64,000 nt of DNA from Beijerinckiaceae bacterium (lineage in GTDB: Bacteria > Pseudomonadota > Alphaproteobacteria > Rhizobiales > Beijerinckiaceae): contig JAIELD010000043.1 of the NCBI GenBank assembly GCA_019753285.1, forward strand, positions 1 through 64,000. Direction: 5' to 3'. The notes beneath the pieces are model-generated. The model did no database searches. It was not told the origin of the DNA and saw nothing but the letters and a program-made list of their open reading frames with translations. The translations under genes were made by a program, and so were the position numbers. Positions 34,262 to 44,316 of this stretch are shown here, piece after piece (position 1 is the first letter of the stretch; each line of letters opens with the position of its first letter).

Positions 34262-34684
34262 ATGGTCAACTGGAACTGGCTCGACCGGGAGATTATCCTG
34301 GCGATCCATGAAGAGCAGCTGGCTCAGCATGGAGGCGGCGTCGGCCTGCGTGATGACGGTCTTCTCATGTCTGCGCTGTCGCGGCCGATCAATTTCGCCA
34401 GTTACGAACCTGACGCAACCATCTTTCGGCTGGCAGCCTCCTATGCTTATGGGATCGCTCGCAACCATCCCTTCATCGATGGAAACAAGCGCACCGCCTT
34501 CGTAGCGATGGAACTTTTTCTTCTCGATCATGGCTGGCTGCTGACGGCCGAGGATGGAGACGCGGTCCTCACTTTTCTCGCGCTTGCGTCAGGCGAGCTT
34601 GAAGAGGATCGTCTTGCCGATTGGATCGAGCACCATGCGCGCCGGATCGATCAGCGGCTTACTCCATCCCTTCAAGCTCAATGA
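34262..34684 (+). CDS. doc: Doc-type (Fic-fold) death-on-curing toxin
   Basis: HPFIDGNKRTAFVAMELFL, Doc-like Fic motif; directly follows the antitoxin. Confidence 0.9.
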   Translation: MVNWNWLDREIILAIHEEQLAQHGGGVGLRDDGLLMSALSRPINFASYEPDATIFRLAASYAYGIARNHPFIDGNKRTAFVAMELFLLDHGWLLTAEDGDAVLTFLALASGELEEDRLADWIEHHARRIDQRLTPSLQAQ

Positions 34685-36497
34685 TCATGCCCTCGATCAG
34701 GTTGAGGCCCACCTGCCAGAAGCCCGGATCCTTCGCATCGAGCCCGAACGGCGCGAGCAGTTCGGAGTGGTGCTTCGTGCCGCCTGCAGCGAGCATGGCG
34801 AGATAGCGCTCTGCAAAGCCGGCATCGGCCTTCTGATAGACGCCGTAGAGCGAGTTCACGAGGCAATCGCCGAAGGCGTAGGCATAGACATAGAACGGCG
34901 AGTGGATGAAGTGCGGAATGTAGGACCAGAACACCTCGTAGCCGTCATGGAAACGGATCGCCGGGCCGAGGCTTTCCGCCTGGACGCTCATCCAGATGTC
35001 GTTGATGCGCTCCGCCGTAAGCTCTCCATCCTTGCGCGCGACATGGATCTTGCGCTCGAAACTGTAAAAGGCGATCTGGCGCACGACCGTGTTGATCATG
35101 TCCTCGACCTTGCCGGCGAGAAGCGCCTTGCGGGCTTTCCTGTCGCTGGTATTGGCGAGGATCCGCCGGAAGGTCAGCATCTCGCCGAACACGCTCGCCG
35201 TCTCGGCGAGCGTCAGCGGGGTTGGGGCCATCAGCGCACCCTGCCCGGCGGCCAGCACCTGGTGCACGCCATGGCCGAGCTCATGCGCCAGCGTCATCAC
35301 ATCGCGCGGCTTTCCCTGATAATTGACGAGCACGTAAGGATGGCTCGACGGCACGGTCGGATGCGCGAAGGCGCCCGGTGACTTGCCCGGGCGAACAGGA
35401 GCATCGATCCAGCCCTCGTTGAAGAAGCGCATGGCGATGTCGGCCATCTGCGGGCTGAAGCCGCGATAGGCGGTGAGCACCATGTCGCGCGCCTCGGCCC
35501 ACGGGATCACCTTCTGTTCGACCTTTGGCAGCGGCGCATTGCGGTCCCAATGGTCGAGCTGCTCCTTGCCGAACCAGCGGGCCTTCAACTTGTAATAGCG
35601 GTGTGACAGCCGCGGATAAGCCTCGTGCACCGCGCCGACCAGCGCATCGACCACCTCGCGCTCGACACGGTTGGCGAGATGCCTGCTGTCGGCGACATCC
35701 TCAAAGCCGCGCCAGCGATCGGCGATCTCCTTGTCCTTGATCAGCGTGTTCGTGATGAGCGAGAAGGTCCGCGCATTGGCCTTCAGCGTTTTCGCGAGCG
35801 CTTCCGACGCTTTCCTGCGCGTCACGGCATCCGTGTCCTGAAGCCTGTTCAAGGTCGGCTCCAGCGCGAGTTGCTCGCCGTCGATCTCGAAGCGGAGCGA
35901 CGACATCGTCTCGTCGAACAGCCTGTTCCACGCAGCCCTGCCTGTCACAGATTTTTCGTGCAGCAGTTGCTCGAGCCGGTCGTCGAGTTGGTAGCGCTTT
36001 TCCTTGCGGATGTCCTCGAGCCAGGGGCGGTAGTGCGACAGAGGCTCTTGCGCCGCGAGCGCGTCGAGCAGCGCATCTTCGATCCTGTTGAGTTCGAGCG
36101 TCAGGAACAGCAGGTCGGAGCTCGCCGCGGTCACCTTCTCCTGCGCGTCACCATAGAATTTCCCGCGCTTTGGATCGCTGGTGTCGACGGCGTAGTTCAA
36201 GCCGGCATAGGACATGATCCGCCCGAGCCTGTCCTCGATCCGCTCATAGTCGGCGATGGCGTCGAACAGGCGCTGGCCGCCGTCGGGCGCGCGGGCGATC
36301 TCCTCGAGCCGACCCTTATAGGTCGTGAAGAAGCGCTTTGATTCGCTCAGCCCCTGTTCGAGGTCGAGAGCGAATTCGGCCGACTCCATTCCCGGATAAA
36401 GATGCTCCAGCTTCCATTCCGGCAAAGGCCCGATGGCGCCGGCGCTCGTTTCGGCGGGCTGGCTCGGGGCAAAAACGGAAACGGGCGACCGATGCAT
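34659..36497 (-). CDS. pepF: M3-family oligoendopeptidase
   Basis: VMTLAHELGHGVHQVLA zinc motif; full-length M3B architecture. Confidence 0.93.
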   Translation of the reverse strand: MHRSPVSVFAPSQPAETSAGAIGPLPEWKLEHLYPGMESAEFALDLEQGLSESKRFFTTYKGRLEEIARAPDGGQRLFDAIADYERIEDRLGRIMSYAGLNYAVDTSDPKRGKFYGDAQEKVTAASSDLLFLTLELNRIEDALLDALAAQEPLSHYRPWLEDIRKEKRYQLDDRLEQLLHEKSVTGRAAWNRLFDETMSSLRFEIDGEQLALEPTLNRLQDTDAVTRRKASEALAKTLKANARTFSLITNTLIKDKEIADRWRGFEDVADSRHLANRVEREVVDALVGAVHEAYPRLSHRYYKLKARWFGKEQLDHWDRNAPLPKVEQKVIPWAEARDMVLTAYRGFSPQMADIAMRFFNEGWIDAPVRPGKSPGAFAHPTVPSSHPYVLVNYQGKPRDVMTLAHELGHGVHQVLAAGQGALMAPTPLTLAETASVFGEMLTFRRILANTSDRKARKALLAGKVEDMINTVVRQIAFYSFERKIHVARKDGELTAERINDIWMSVQAESLGPAIRFHDGYEVFWSYIPHFIHSPFYVYAYAFGDCLVNSLYGVYQKADAGFAERYLAMLAAGGTKHHSELLAPFGLDAKDPGFWQVGLNLIEGMIIELEGME

Positions 36498-36772
36498 CAG
36501 TTCATTCTCTCCGCAGTGATGGACTTGCCGTTCTTATGTGGCGTCCCTCCTGTCCGTTGCAACCTTTTTTGCCCGTCGCAACCTTTTTCGGGAGCCGCCT
36601 GCGCCCGGTTTTTCTTTTCGGCCCTTCGTCGGCAAAAACGTTGGTGCATTTAACAGCCTGTTTACGGCTTTTGCGCAGGATGCACCAATTCGACACACAT
36701 GATGCCCGATAGAATTCGCCGCATAAAACAAATTGTTAGCAAAAAGCTACAGCGTTCAAGGACTTCTGGCCG

Positions 36773-38299
36773 ATGGCCTCGACTATCCTGATTGCGGATG
36801 ACGACCCCATTCAGCGCCGACTGCTGACGGAAATGGTAAAACGGTTCGGTTACGAGCCGATCACTGCGGAAAACGGCACGATCGCCCTTGAGATTCTCAA
36901 AAGCGACAGCGGCCCCAAGATCGACGTTGCGATCCTCGACCTCGTGATGCCGGAACTCGACGGCATGGGCGTGCTCACCGCCATGCGCCAGCAGGACATC
37001 GCGGTACCCGTCGTCGTGCAGACCTCGCATGGATCGATCGAGGCGGTGATCTCGGCGATGCGGGCCGGCGCGACCGATTTCGTGGTGAAGCCGGTCGGTG
37101 CGGAGCGGCTGCAGGTTTCGATCAAGAACGCGCTGCGCGTCGAAGCGCTCGAAGGCGAGATCCGCCGCATCAACCGGCGCGCCGCCGGCCTTCTTACCTT
37201 CCGCGATCTCGTGACGCGTTCGGCCGAGATGGAGCGCGTGATCAGGCTCGGCGAACGCGCCGCCAAATCCGCGATCCCCGTGCTGCTCGAGGGCGAGTCA
37301 GGCGTTGGCAAGGAGGTGATCGCGCGGGCCATCCAGGGTGGCTCCGACAGGCGCGGCAAGCCGTTCGTCATCGTCAATTGCGGAGCGATCCCGCAGAATC
37401 TGATCGAGAGCATCCTGTTCGGCCACGAGAAGGGCTCGTTCACCGGCGCAACCGAAAAGCATGTCGGCAAATTCGTCGAGGCGAATGGCGGCACGCTGTT
37501 TCTCGACGAGGTCGGCGAATTGCCGCTGGAGGCGCAGGTCAAGCTCCTGCGCGCCATTCAGGAAGGCGAGGTCGATCCGGTCGGCGGCCGCAAATCGATC
37601 AAGGTCGATATCAGGCTCATATCGGCGACCAACGCCAACCTGATCGAGGCGGTGAAGCAGGGCCGGTTCCGCGAGGACCTCTATTACCGGCTCAATGTCT
37701 TTCCCATCGGCATCCCGCCGCTGCGCTTCCGCCGCGATGACATTCCGGACCTTGCCCGCCGCTTCCTGGCACGCTTCGCCGCGGAAGAAGGCAAGGCCAT
37801 TCGCGGCATCTCCGCGGAAGCGCTCGCCCTCATCACGCAGTTCTCCTGGCCGGGCAATGTGCGCCAGCTCGAGAACGCGATGTTCCGCGCCGTGGTGCTC
37901 TGCGACAGCGACGAACTTTCGGTGCTCGACTTCCCGCAGATCGCCGCCCATGTCGACGGCTTCGACGTTCGCATTCCGGCGCTCCCCACCCCGAAGGCTC
38001 CGCCGGCCTACGAGCCGATGCGGGAGGTCGTGCAGGTGCCGGTCCGCGATCCCAACGCCGTCGCGCTCATCGACGTGAAGGGCGATCTTAGAAAGCTCGA
38101 CGATGTCGAGGGCGAGACAATCAAATTCGCGATCGACTATTATCGCGGGCAGATGTCGAAGGTGGCGCGCAAGCTGGGCATCGGCCGCTCGACGCTCTAT
38201 CGGAAATTGAAGGAGCTCGGCCTCGCCGACGACATCCCCGATCTTGCCGGCGAAAGCGATGCAGATCAGCCACGCAGCGACAAAACCCGCGCGGCCTGA
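36773..38299 (+). CDS. sigma-54-type response regulator (receiver-AAA+-Fis HTH) with GSFTGA loop
   Basis: Receiver DLVMPELDG; Walker [20 protein letters not shown]-terminal [21 protein letters not shown]. Confidence 0.93.
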   Translation: MASTILIADDDPIQRRLLTEMVKRFGYEPITAENGTIALEILKSDSGPKIDVAILDLVMPELDGMGVLTAMRQQDIAVPVVVQTSHGSIEAVISAMRAGATDFVVKPVGAERLQVSIKNALRVEALEGEIRRINRRAAGLLTFRDLVTRSAEMERVIRLGERAAKSAIPVLLEGESGVGKEVIARAIQGGSDRRGKPFVIVNCGAIPQNLIESILFGHEKGSFTGATEKHVGKFVEANGGTLFLDEVGELPLEAQVKLLRAIQEGEVDPVGGRKSIKVDIRLISATNANLIEAVKQGRFREDLYYRLNVFPIGIPPLRFRRDDIPDLARRFLARFAAEEGKAIRGISAEALALITQFSWPGNVRQLENAMFRAVVLCDSDELSVLDFPQIAAHVDGFDVRIPALPTPKAPPAYEPMREVVQVPVRDPNAVALIDVKGDLRKLDDVEGETIKFAIDYYRGQMSKVARKLGIGRSTLYRKLKELGLADDIPDLAGESDADQPRSDKTRAA

Positions 38300-38377
38300 A
38301 CGCAAAATCCGGCGGGACGCCTTGTGCGCCCCGCGTCTTGGATTATCGAATGAATCGAAATCGTTGGGAGAGTCGGC

Positions 38378-40216
38378 ATGCGCCTCGGCGGCCTGAATAT
38401 TCGTCTGCTTCTGCTGGCCGGCTTATCCCTGCCTGCGCTGGCTCAGGCGGCCCCTGCCCTCGCCGACGAGATCAACCAGAATGAGAGCGCCGTTCCCGCG
38501 CTGATAGAGGACGCTTCGAAGACGCCAGCCGCACTGGAGGTGATCGCAGCGCGGCCGGTCGCACTATCGCCTGCTCGTCAAGCGGATGACGCTGCGGCAC
38601 AGGCGATCCAGGATCAACTGCCGCTGATCGAGCCAGCGCCCTTGAGCCTCAACATCGACGCGTCAATCCCGAGTGAAACGGCTGCAGGCGTCGAGACCGA
38701 TGAGACGACGACAGCCGCTTTGAAGCGCGGCGCGGCGCGCGGCGGCGCAGGCGGCGAACTGCCTTCGGCGCTCGCCTCGGCTCCGAGCGCGACGACAGCT
38801 CTTCCCGAGCCCGCCGGGGAAAGCCCGCCTCCGCCTGCCCTCTTCGCCTCCTCCGAAGGCGCAGCCGCCAAGCCGGTGGCGAGCGAGCCTGCCCTTGCCG
38901 CTGAATCGCCGACATTCGCCTCGGCCACGCCAGGCGGGGAGGTCGCTGGACCGGAGCTGCCGGACGCCGAGATCGCCAGGGCGATCTTGCGCAAGCTCTC
39001 CCTGCGCAAGGGCAAGCTCGACGAGGCCATCGCCCAATTCTACGAAGGCCGGGCCAACCGGCCGCTCTGGATCGAGAAGGACGGGCTGAAGCCGCAAGTG
39101 ACAGGCGGCCTCGCCACCCTCGCGCAGGCATCCGACCATGGCCTGAAGCCTGAAAGCTACGCCGTCGCGGTCAAGCTCGACACGCTGGAGGCAAGGGCCG
39201 AGACCGAGATCGATCTCACGCGCGCAATGCTCAAATATGCCCGCGACGCACGCGGCGCACGCATCAATCCGCGGAAGATTTCCCCGCTCATCACGGCCGA
39301 GCCGACGCTGCCCGACACTGCCGAGGCGCTCGCGAAACTGTCCACCGCCGCCGACCTTGGCGAAGCGCTCGAATCGTTCCAGCCGCAGCAGGCCGGATAC
39401 AAGGCGCTACAGCACAAGCTCGCCGAGCTGCTCAGGACGGCCGATGGCGGGCAGGCCGCCGCGCGGCTCGAGGCCGATATCGTCGCCAACATGGAGCGCT
39501 GGCGCTGGATGCCGCTATCGCTCGGCAACGCCTATGTGATGGTCAACGTCCCGGATTATGAGCTCAAGGTCATCCGCGACGGCAGGATCGTGCATCAGAC
39601 GAAGGTGATCGTCGGCAAGCCGCAGACGCCGACGCCGATTTTCTCGCACGCGATGGAATACCTCATCGTCAACCCCTACTGGAACATCCCGCCCTCGATT
39701 GCGCTGAAGGAAATGCTGCCGCAACTGCGCAGCGACCCTTACGCGCTGCAGCGCAAGGGCTTCGAGATCATCAAGGGTGGCAAGGCGGTCGATCCCGCCG
39801 GCGTCGACTGGACCGGCAGCATCAGGAATGTCCGCATTCGCCAGCTGCCCGGCGAGCGCAATGCGCTTGGCTTCATCAAATTCATGTTTCCGAACGATCA
39901 TTCGGTCTACCTGCACGACACCCCGTCACGCGGATTGTTCGCAAGAAGCATGCGGGCCTTCAGCCATGGCTGCGTGCGCGTGTTCGAACCCTTCGCGCTC
40001 GCCGATATCCTGCTCGATCATCAGAATGGCCTGAATGAGCGCCAGCTTCGCGCCATGATCGGATCGGGAGAGCGATACATCTATCTCCAGAACAAAATTC
40101 CGGTGCACATCGCTTACTTCACGACCTTCATGGACGACGATGGCACTCTTCAGTCGCGGCCGGATGTCTATGGCCATAACGCCAAGGTGAAGATGGCGCT
40201 TCAGGCTGCCGAATGA
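38378..40216 (+). CDS. L,D-transpeptidase family protein (YcbB/LdtD-like)
   Basis: Signal peptide, PG-binding region, YVMVNVPDYELKVIRDGRIVHQTKVIVGKPQTPTPIFSH, catalytic SHGCVRV. Confidence 0.92.
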   Translation: MRLGGLNIRLLLLAGLSLPALAQAAPALADEINQNESAVPALIEDASKTPAALEVIAARPVALSPARQADDAAAQAIQDQLPLIEPAPLSLNIDASIPSETAAGVETDETTTAALKRGAARGGAGGELPSALASAPSATTALPEPAGESPPPPALFASSEGAAAKPVASEPALAAESPTFASATPGGEVAGPELPDAEIARAILRKLSLRKGKLDEAIAQFYEGRANRPLWIEKDGLKPQVTGGLATLAQASDHGLKPESYAVAVKLDTLEARAETEIDLTRAMLKYARDARGARINPRKISPLITAEPTLPDTAEALAKLSTAADLGEALESFQPQQAGYKALQHKLAELLRTADGGQAAARLEADIVANMERWRWMPLSLGNAYVMVNVPDYELKVIRDGRIVHQTKVIVGKPQTPTPIFSHAMEYLIVNPYWNIPPSIALKEMLPQLRSDPYALQRKGFEIIKGGKAVDPAGVDWTGSIRNVRIRQLPGERNALGFIKFMFPNDHSVYLHDTPSRGLFARSMRAFSHGCVRVFEPFALADILLDHQNGLNERQLRAMIGSGERYIYLQNKIPVHIAYFTTFMDDDGTLQSRPDVYGHNAKVKMALQAAE

Positions 40217-40413
40217 GTCGCTTGACGAACATCGTCTGCCGATAGGCCGCTCTGCCGGCCGTGGCAGGAAAGCCACAGCGAAGTGGCAGCGAGGGGCCGG
40301 CCGGTCAGAATTGCGTCATGGTTTGGCCACATTTAAAGTGGATCGAGTGGTTTGACAGCAACGCAGCTCGCTGCAATGCTGGCTCCGTGAAAAGTAGAAA
40401 TTTGTCCATGCGT

Positions 40414-40429
40414 TTAACCGGCGCTTAAC
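40414..40429 (+). promoter_or_regulatory. full CtrA-type box TTAA-N7-TTAAC
   Basis: TTAACCGGCGCTTAAC in the ~500-bp intergenic gap upstream of the DUF882 gene. Confidence 0.55.
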
Positions 40430-40716
40430 TCTCTTGGCGGAGAGTCACGAGATGTTACCGACTGTAACTTTTCGGCACCGGTCCTAGAAAAATTTGATTG
40501 GGTCGCGTCTGCAAGCCAATCAGGCCACATTTGGTGATCAACAATCGTTTGCGCGAGGCTTCGACTGTCGAGGTTGAGTGCTTGAGGTCAGGTCGCCATC
40601 AATGGTGATGACGGTGTTTCCATAAAGGGTCCGTACGTCTCAAAGTGTCAGTCAGCAGATCAGTCCGTTCGAAATCCCGCGTTCAGTTTTGGCCCTAGGC
40701 TGCATAGCCGCTGCAG

Positions 40717-42468
40717 ATGGTGAGATTTATTTTGTTTTTGAAACAAGGACATCTGCGCGAACCGAAAGCCCAGCGTTTCAAGGTCGCCCCCCGGGCGGGC
40801 CGCATCGCCAAGTCCTTTTCCGCGTCCGTCGTCATCGCCGCCTCGTTCGTCGGGCTGGGCGCGTTTTTCGAGCAGGATGCCACTGCCGTCGGCGACAGCC
40901 GCTCCCTCTCTCTGTTTTATGTCCACACCAAGGACACGCTCAACATCACCTACAAGCGCAACGGCTATTACGACCGGGACGCGCTGAAGCAACTCAATTA
41001 CTTCCTGCGGGACTGGCGGCGCGACGAGCCGACCGAGATGGACCCCAAACTGTTCGATGTACTGTGGGAAGTCTATCGCGAGGCCGGCTATGAGGGCGAC
41101 ACCATCACCGTGATGTCCGCCTATCGCGCGCCTGAGACCAACGAGATGCTCCGCCGGCGCTCCCGCGCGGTCGCCAAGCACTCGCAGCACACCTTCGGCA
41201 AGGCGATGGACACCAGCATGCCTGGCGTCAGCATGTCCAAGATCCGCGAGATCGGGATGCGCCTGCAGCGCGGCGGCGTCGGCTATTATCCGACCGCAGG
41301 CACGCCCTTCGTCCATCTCGACGTCGGCAGCGTCCGTTCGTGGCCGCGCATGAGCACGGCGCAGCTCGTGAGCCTCTTCCCGGATCAGAAGACCGTGCAC
41401 CTGCCGTCGGACGGCCCGCCGCTCGCCGGCTATCAGGAGGCCTTGGCCGAAATCCAGCGCAATGGCGGCTCGGTCGGCGGCTCGGGTGACGAGGAGGAGG
41501 GCAGCATCCCCAACTTCTTCGCGGCTCTGTTCGGCGGCGGTTCGGCCTCGAAGGGCCGTACGCAGGTCGCTTCGCGTGGCCGCAGCGACGCGCAGCAGCA
41601 GCTTGCCTATGCGCCGTCAGGCGGTGACGACACGGGCGTGCGCGCCTTCCTCGCCAATGACGGCATCGTTGCTCGCAACGAGCCACCTTCCACAGGCCGC
41701 GGCCGCCCGGCGCGCGCCCGGGCCGAAGCGCCGATCGTCGTGGCGAGCAATGCTCCGGTCGCGCCGACCCCGGCCCCCGCGCCGCCACCGGCCGAGCAGG
41801 AGCCGATCGCCCTGCAGCCGCGTCCGCAGCCGGTCGTAGAGATTGCGCAGCCGCGCCCGCCGCAGGATTTGATCGTTCCGAAGGACGCCGTGCCGATGCC
41901 GCCGCGCCGGCCGACCGACCTTCTCATCGCCTCGCTTCCAGTCAGCAATGCGCCGATGCCGCCCTCGCGGCCAGCCGAACTTGCGGCAGCGCCGGCGTCA
42001 GGCCTGCAACTGGCTTCGGCTGAACCGCGGCAATCAGAGGCTCGCGAGCCGGTTCCCCTGCCTCCCATCATCGATCGTCAGCAGGTGCCGGTGCAAGCGC
42101 TCGGCTATGCGACGACCGCGAATGTCGCGAGCTTCATCCCGCTGCCGCCGCTGCGCGGAACCTCGCAGCCTCAGGCCCCCGCCATCAAGCTCGTACCCGT
42201 GGCGCAGCCTGCCGCGCCCGCTCCGAAGCCGGTTCAGACAGCGGCGCTTTCCGAGCCGCAGACGACGGGCTCCGCCAATGCAGGCCCGTCAAATGCAAGG
42301 ATCGCCGCTCGCCGCCCCGCGCAATTTCAGGTGGCCGCGCTTATCAAGGACGGCATCGTCGCAACCCGTTTCGAGACCTCCGGGTCGGAAAAGCTTGCCG
42401 TTGGCAAGTTCACGAGCGGTATGACGAAGCCTCTCGGAGCCTCCTTCGTGAAGGCCAGCGCCGACTGA
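40717..42468 (+). CDS. DUF882 (YcbK-like, peptidase M15 fold) protein with proline-rich C-terminus
   Basis: SLSLFYVHTKDTLNITYKRNGYYD...SAYRAPETNEMLRRRS...SQHTFGKAMDTSMPGVSMSKIREIGMRLQRGGVGYYPTAGTPFVHLDVGSVRSWPR. Confidence 0.92.
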   Translation: MVRFILFLKQGHLREPKAQRFKVAPRAGRIAKSFSASVVIAASFVGLGAFFEQDATAVGDSRSLSLFYVHTKDTLNITYKRNGYYDRDALKQLNYFLRDWRRDEPTEMDPKLFDVLWEVYREAGYEGDTITVMSAYRAPETNEMLRRRSRAVAKHSQHTFGKAMDTSMPGVSMSKIREIGMRLQRGGVGYYPTAGTPFVHLDVGSVRSWPRMSTAQLVSLFPDQKTVHLPSDGPPLAGYQEALAEIQRNGGSVGGSGDEEEGSIPNFFAALFGGGSASKGRTQVASRGRSDAQQQLAYAPSGGDDTGVRAFLANDGIVARNEPPSTGRGRPARARAEAPIVVASNAPVAPTPAPAPPPAEQEPIALQPRPQPVVEIAQPRPPQDLIVPKDAVPMPPRRPTDLLIASLPVSNAPMPPSRPAELAAAPASGLQLASAEPRQSEAREPVPLPPIIDRQQVPVQALGYATTANVASFIPLPPLRGTSQPQAPAIKLVPVAQPAAPAPKPVQTAALSEPQTTGSANAGPSNARIAARRPAQFQVAALIKDGIVATRFETSGSEKLAVGKFTSGMTKPLGASFVKASAD

Positions 42469-42514
42469 CCGGCGTTTCGGCGCTAGCACCGGGCGAAGCG
42501 GCGGAGCGCTCGCT

Positions 42515-42784
42515 TCAGAAGGTCATTCCAAGCGCCGCCATGTAGGTTTCGAGCAACGCGTCCTGCTCCTGGCGCTCGGCGAGATCCTGTTTCCTCAGCG
42601 ACACGATCTTCCGCAAAATCTTCGGATCGAAGCCGGTCGCCTTGGCTTCGGCGAATACGTCACGAATGTCCTCGGACAGCGCCTTCTTCTCTTCCTCGAG
42701 CCGCTCGATGCGCTCGATGATCGACTTCAACTGCCCGGCGGTCGTCTGGCTCATGCTTTCGGTCGCGTCGGTCATGTCGTTCAT
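42515..42784 (-). CDS. gapR: GapR/DUF2312 nucleoid-associated protein
   Basis: [52 protein letters not shown]. Confidence 0.94.
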   Translation of the reverse strand: MNDMTDATESMSQTTAGQLKSIIERIERLEEEKKALSEDIRDVFAEAKATGFDPKILRKIVSLRKQDLAERQEQDALLETYMAALGMTF

Positions 42785-42919
42785 GGCGGTCTCTTCAGCG
42801 TGGGTTGATCGAAAGAGGTCTTCTGCATGGCGGCGGCGGTCGAGGTCAAGCGCATAGCGCGCAAGGGCCATGACTTCGCCGTCATCTGTCGCCGATCCGC
42901 GGCATTCAATGAGCGGCGT

Positions 42920-43216
42920 TCAATGGCCTTTCGCGGCGGATTGGAAGCGCGCCATGTCCTGCGGGCTCGCCTCGCTCTGGTGCAGCGCCTTCCACGTCTC
43001 ATAGGGCATGCCGTAAACGGCCTCGCGGCTTCCATCCTTGGTCATCGGCAAACCGGCTTCGTCGGCCGCATCCTTCAGCCAGTTGGAGAGGCAGTTGCGG
43101 CAGAAACCGGCCAGGTTCATCAGATCGATGTTCTGAACGTCGGTGCGCGCCCTCAGATGCTGGACAAGACGGCGGAACGCCGCCGCTTCAAGCTTTATCC
43201 TGTCGTCTTCTGTCAT
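42920..43216 (-). CDS. DUF1244 family protein
   Basis: AAAFRRLVQHLRARTDVQNIDLMNLAGFCRNCLSNWLKDAADEAG...YGMPYETWKALHQ. Confidence 0.92.
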   Translation of the reverse strand: MTEDDRIKLEAAAFRRLVQHLRARTDVQNIDLMNLAGFCRNCLSNWLKDAADEAGLPMTKDGSREAVYGMPYETWKALHQSEASPQDMARFQSAAKGH

Positions 43217-43242
43217 GGTCGGCCTCCTCGAATGGTGGTGGT

Positions 43243-44106
43243 TCAGCGCGGCCTGATGCGCTCGCTTGCCCGGCTTCCTGCATGAACGATGCGGCGAAGA
43301 TCGGGCGCTTCCAGCAAGGGCGCAAGCAAGGAAGCGAGCCGCCTGCCCCAGCTTTCCGCTGCGGCTTCGGTCGCGATGAGATCGTTGCGCACCTCGATCA
43401 GCGTATTGGCGAGGCCGCGCCGCGTCGCGTGCTGGTCGATCGTATCGCCCTGAAGCGCGCCGTCATAGGGCTCGTTGTCGCCGACGACGAGATCAGGCTC
43501 GGCGCGCAGCCGCTCGATCAGCGGAACCGAGAGACGCGGATCGGCGTCCCAGAGCACCCCGACATGCCACGGCCGGGCGATGCCTTTCATCTCGGGCACG
43601 AAGGAATGCATCGAGACGATGGCAGGGATGACACCGGCCAAAAGAGCGCGGTCCACCACGCTCGCAATGGCCCGGTGATAAGGCGCGTGGAAGCGCTCGA
43701 TGCGCGCTGCGATGCCGGCCTCGTCGATCCGCGCATTGCCTTCGATCAGCGCGCCGTCCGATATGCGCATGACGAGCGTCGGATCATCTGCCCCGCGATT
43801 GGGATCGATCAGCAGGCGCGAGAAGCGCGAGAACACCGCCGGCGCGCCGAACGCCGCGGCCAACACGCGCGTCATGGTCGCCGTGCCGATATCGTAGGCG
43901 ATATGGCGTTCGAGTTCGGCGCGCGGCAGGCCAAGGCTGCCAAATTCGGGTGGTATGCTGTTCGAGGCGTGGTCGCACAGGAAGATGACGCCGGGCTCGA
44001 GCGAGCCGCCGGCGATGCTGAACGCCTCGTGCTCTGCGCTTTCGATCACGGGACTGCCCGCCCTTCGCTCCAATGTCGTCATGCCCGTGTCAATCTTACC
44101 GTTCAC
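43243..44106 (-). CDS. N-formylglutamate amidohydrolase family protein
   Basis: VIFLCDHASNSIPPEFGSLGL...ERHIAYDIG...MHSFVPEMKG. Confidence 0.9.
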   Translation of the reverse strand: MNGKIDTGMTTLERRAGSPVIESAEHEAFSIAGGSLEPGVIFLCDHASNSIPPEFGSLGLPRAELERHIAYDIGTATMTRVLAAAFGAPAVFSRFSRLLIDPNRGADDPTLVMRISDGALIEGNARIDEAGIAARIERFHAPYHRAIASVVDRALLAGVIPAIVSMHSFVPEMKGIARPWHVGVLWDADPRLSVPLIERLRAEPDLVVGDNEPYDGALQGDTIDQHATRRGLANTLIEVRNDLIATEAAAESWGRRLASLLAPLLEAPDLRRIVHAGSRASERIRPR

Positions 44107-44316
44107 GCTTGGTGTGAGCTATTGCAGATGGCCGAGGTTTCGCAATCAAAACCTCCGTCGCGATCGCAAATGGCGGCGCTTCACTTTTTCGCCGTCCGTC
44201 TCGAGCGCGCTTGTGTTCCTTGGTGTCTCGGCGCAAAACGAAGCCTCGCCGCGATCGAGCCGCCGGCTGCGGCTTGACGAACCGACCGGCGACCATGACA
44301 GGCCAGCAGGCCGGGG

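Noticed and set aside
36554-36588. Tandem GCAACCTTTTT repeats as a CRISPR seed
   Set aside because: Only two short copies without regular spacers; no cas genes in the window.
40325-40532. GGCCACATTT occurring twice in the 40.2-40.7 kb gap
   Set aside because: A 10-bp repeat with two copies ~200 bp apart is too weak to call as a regulatory element.
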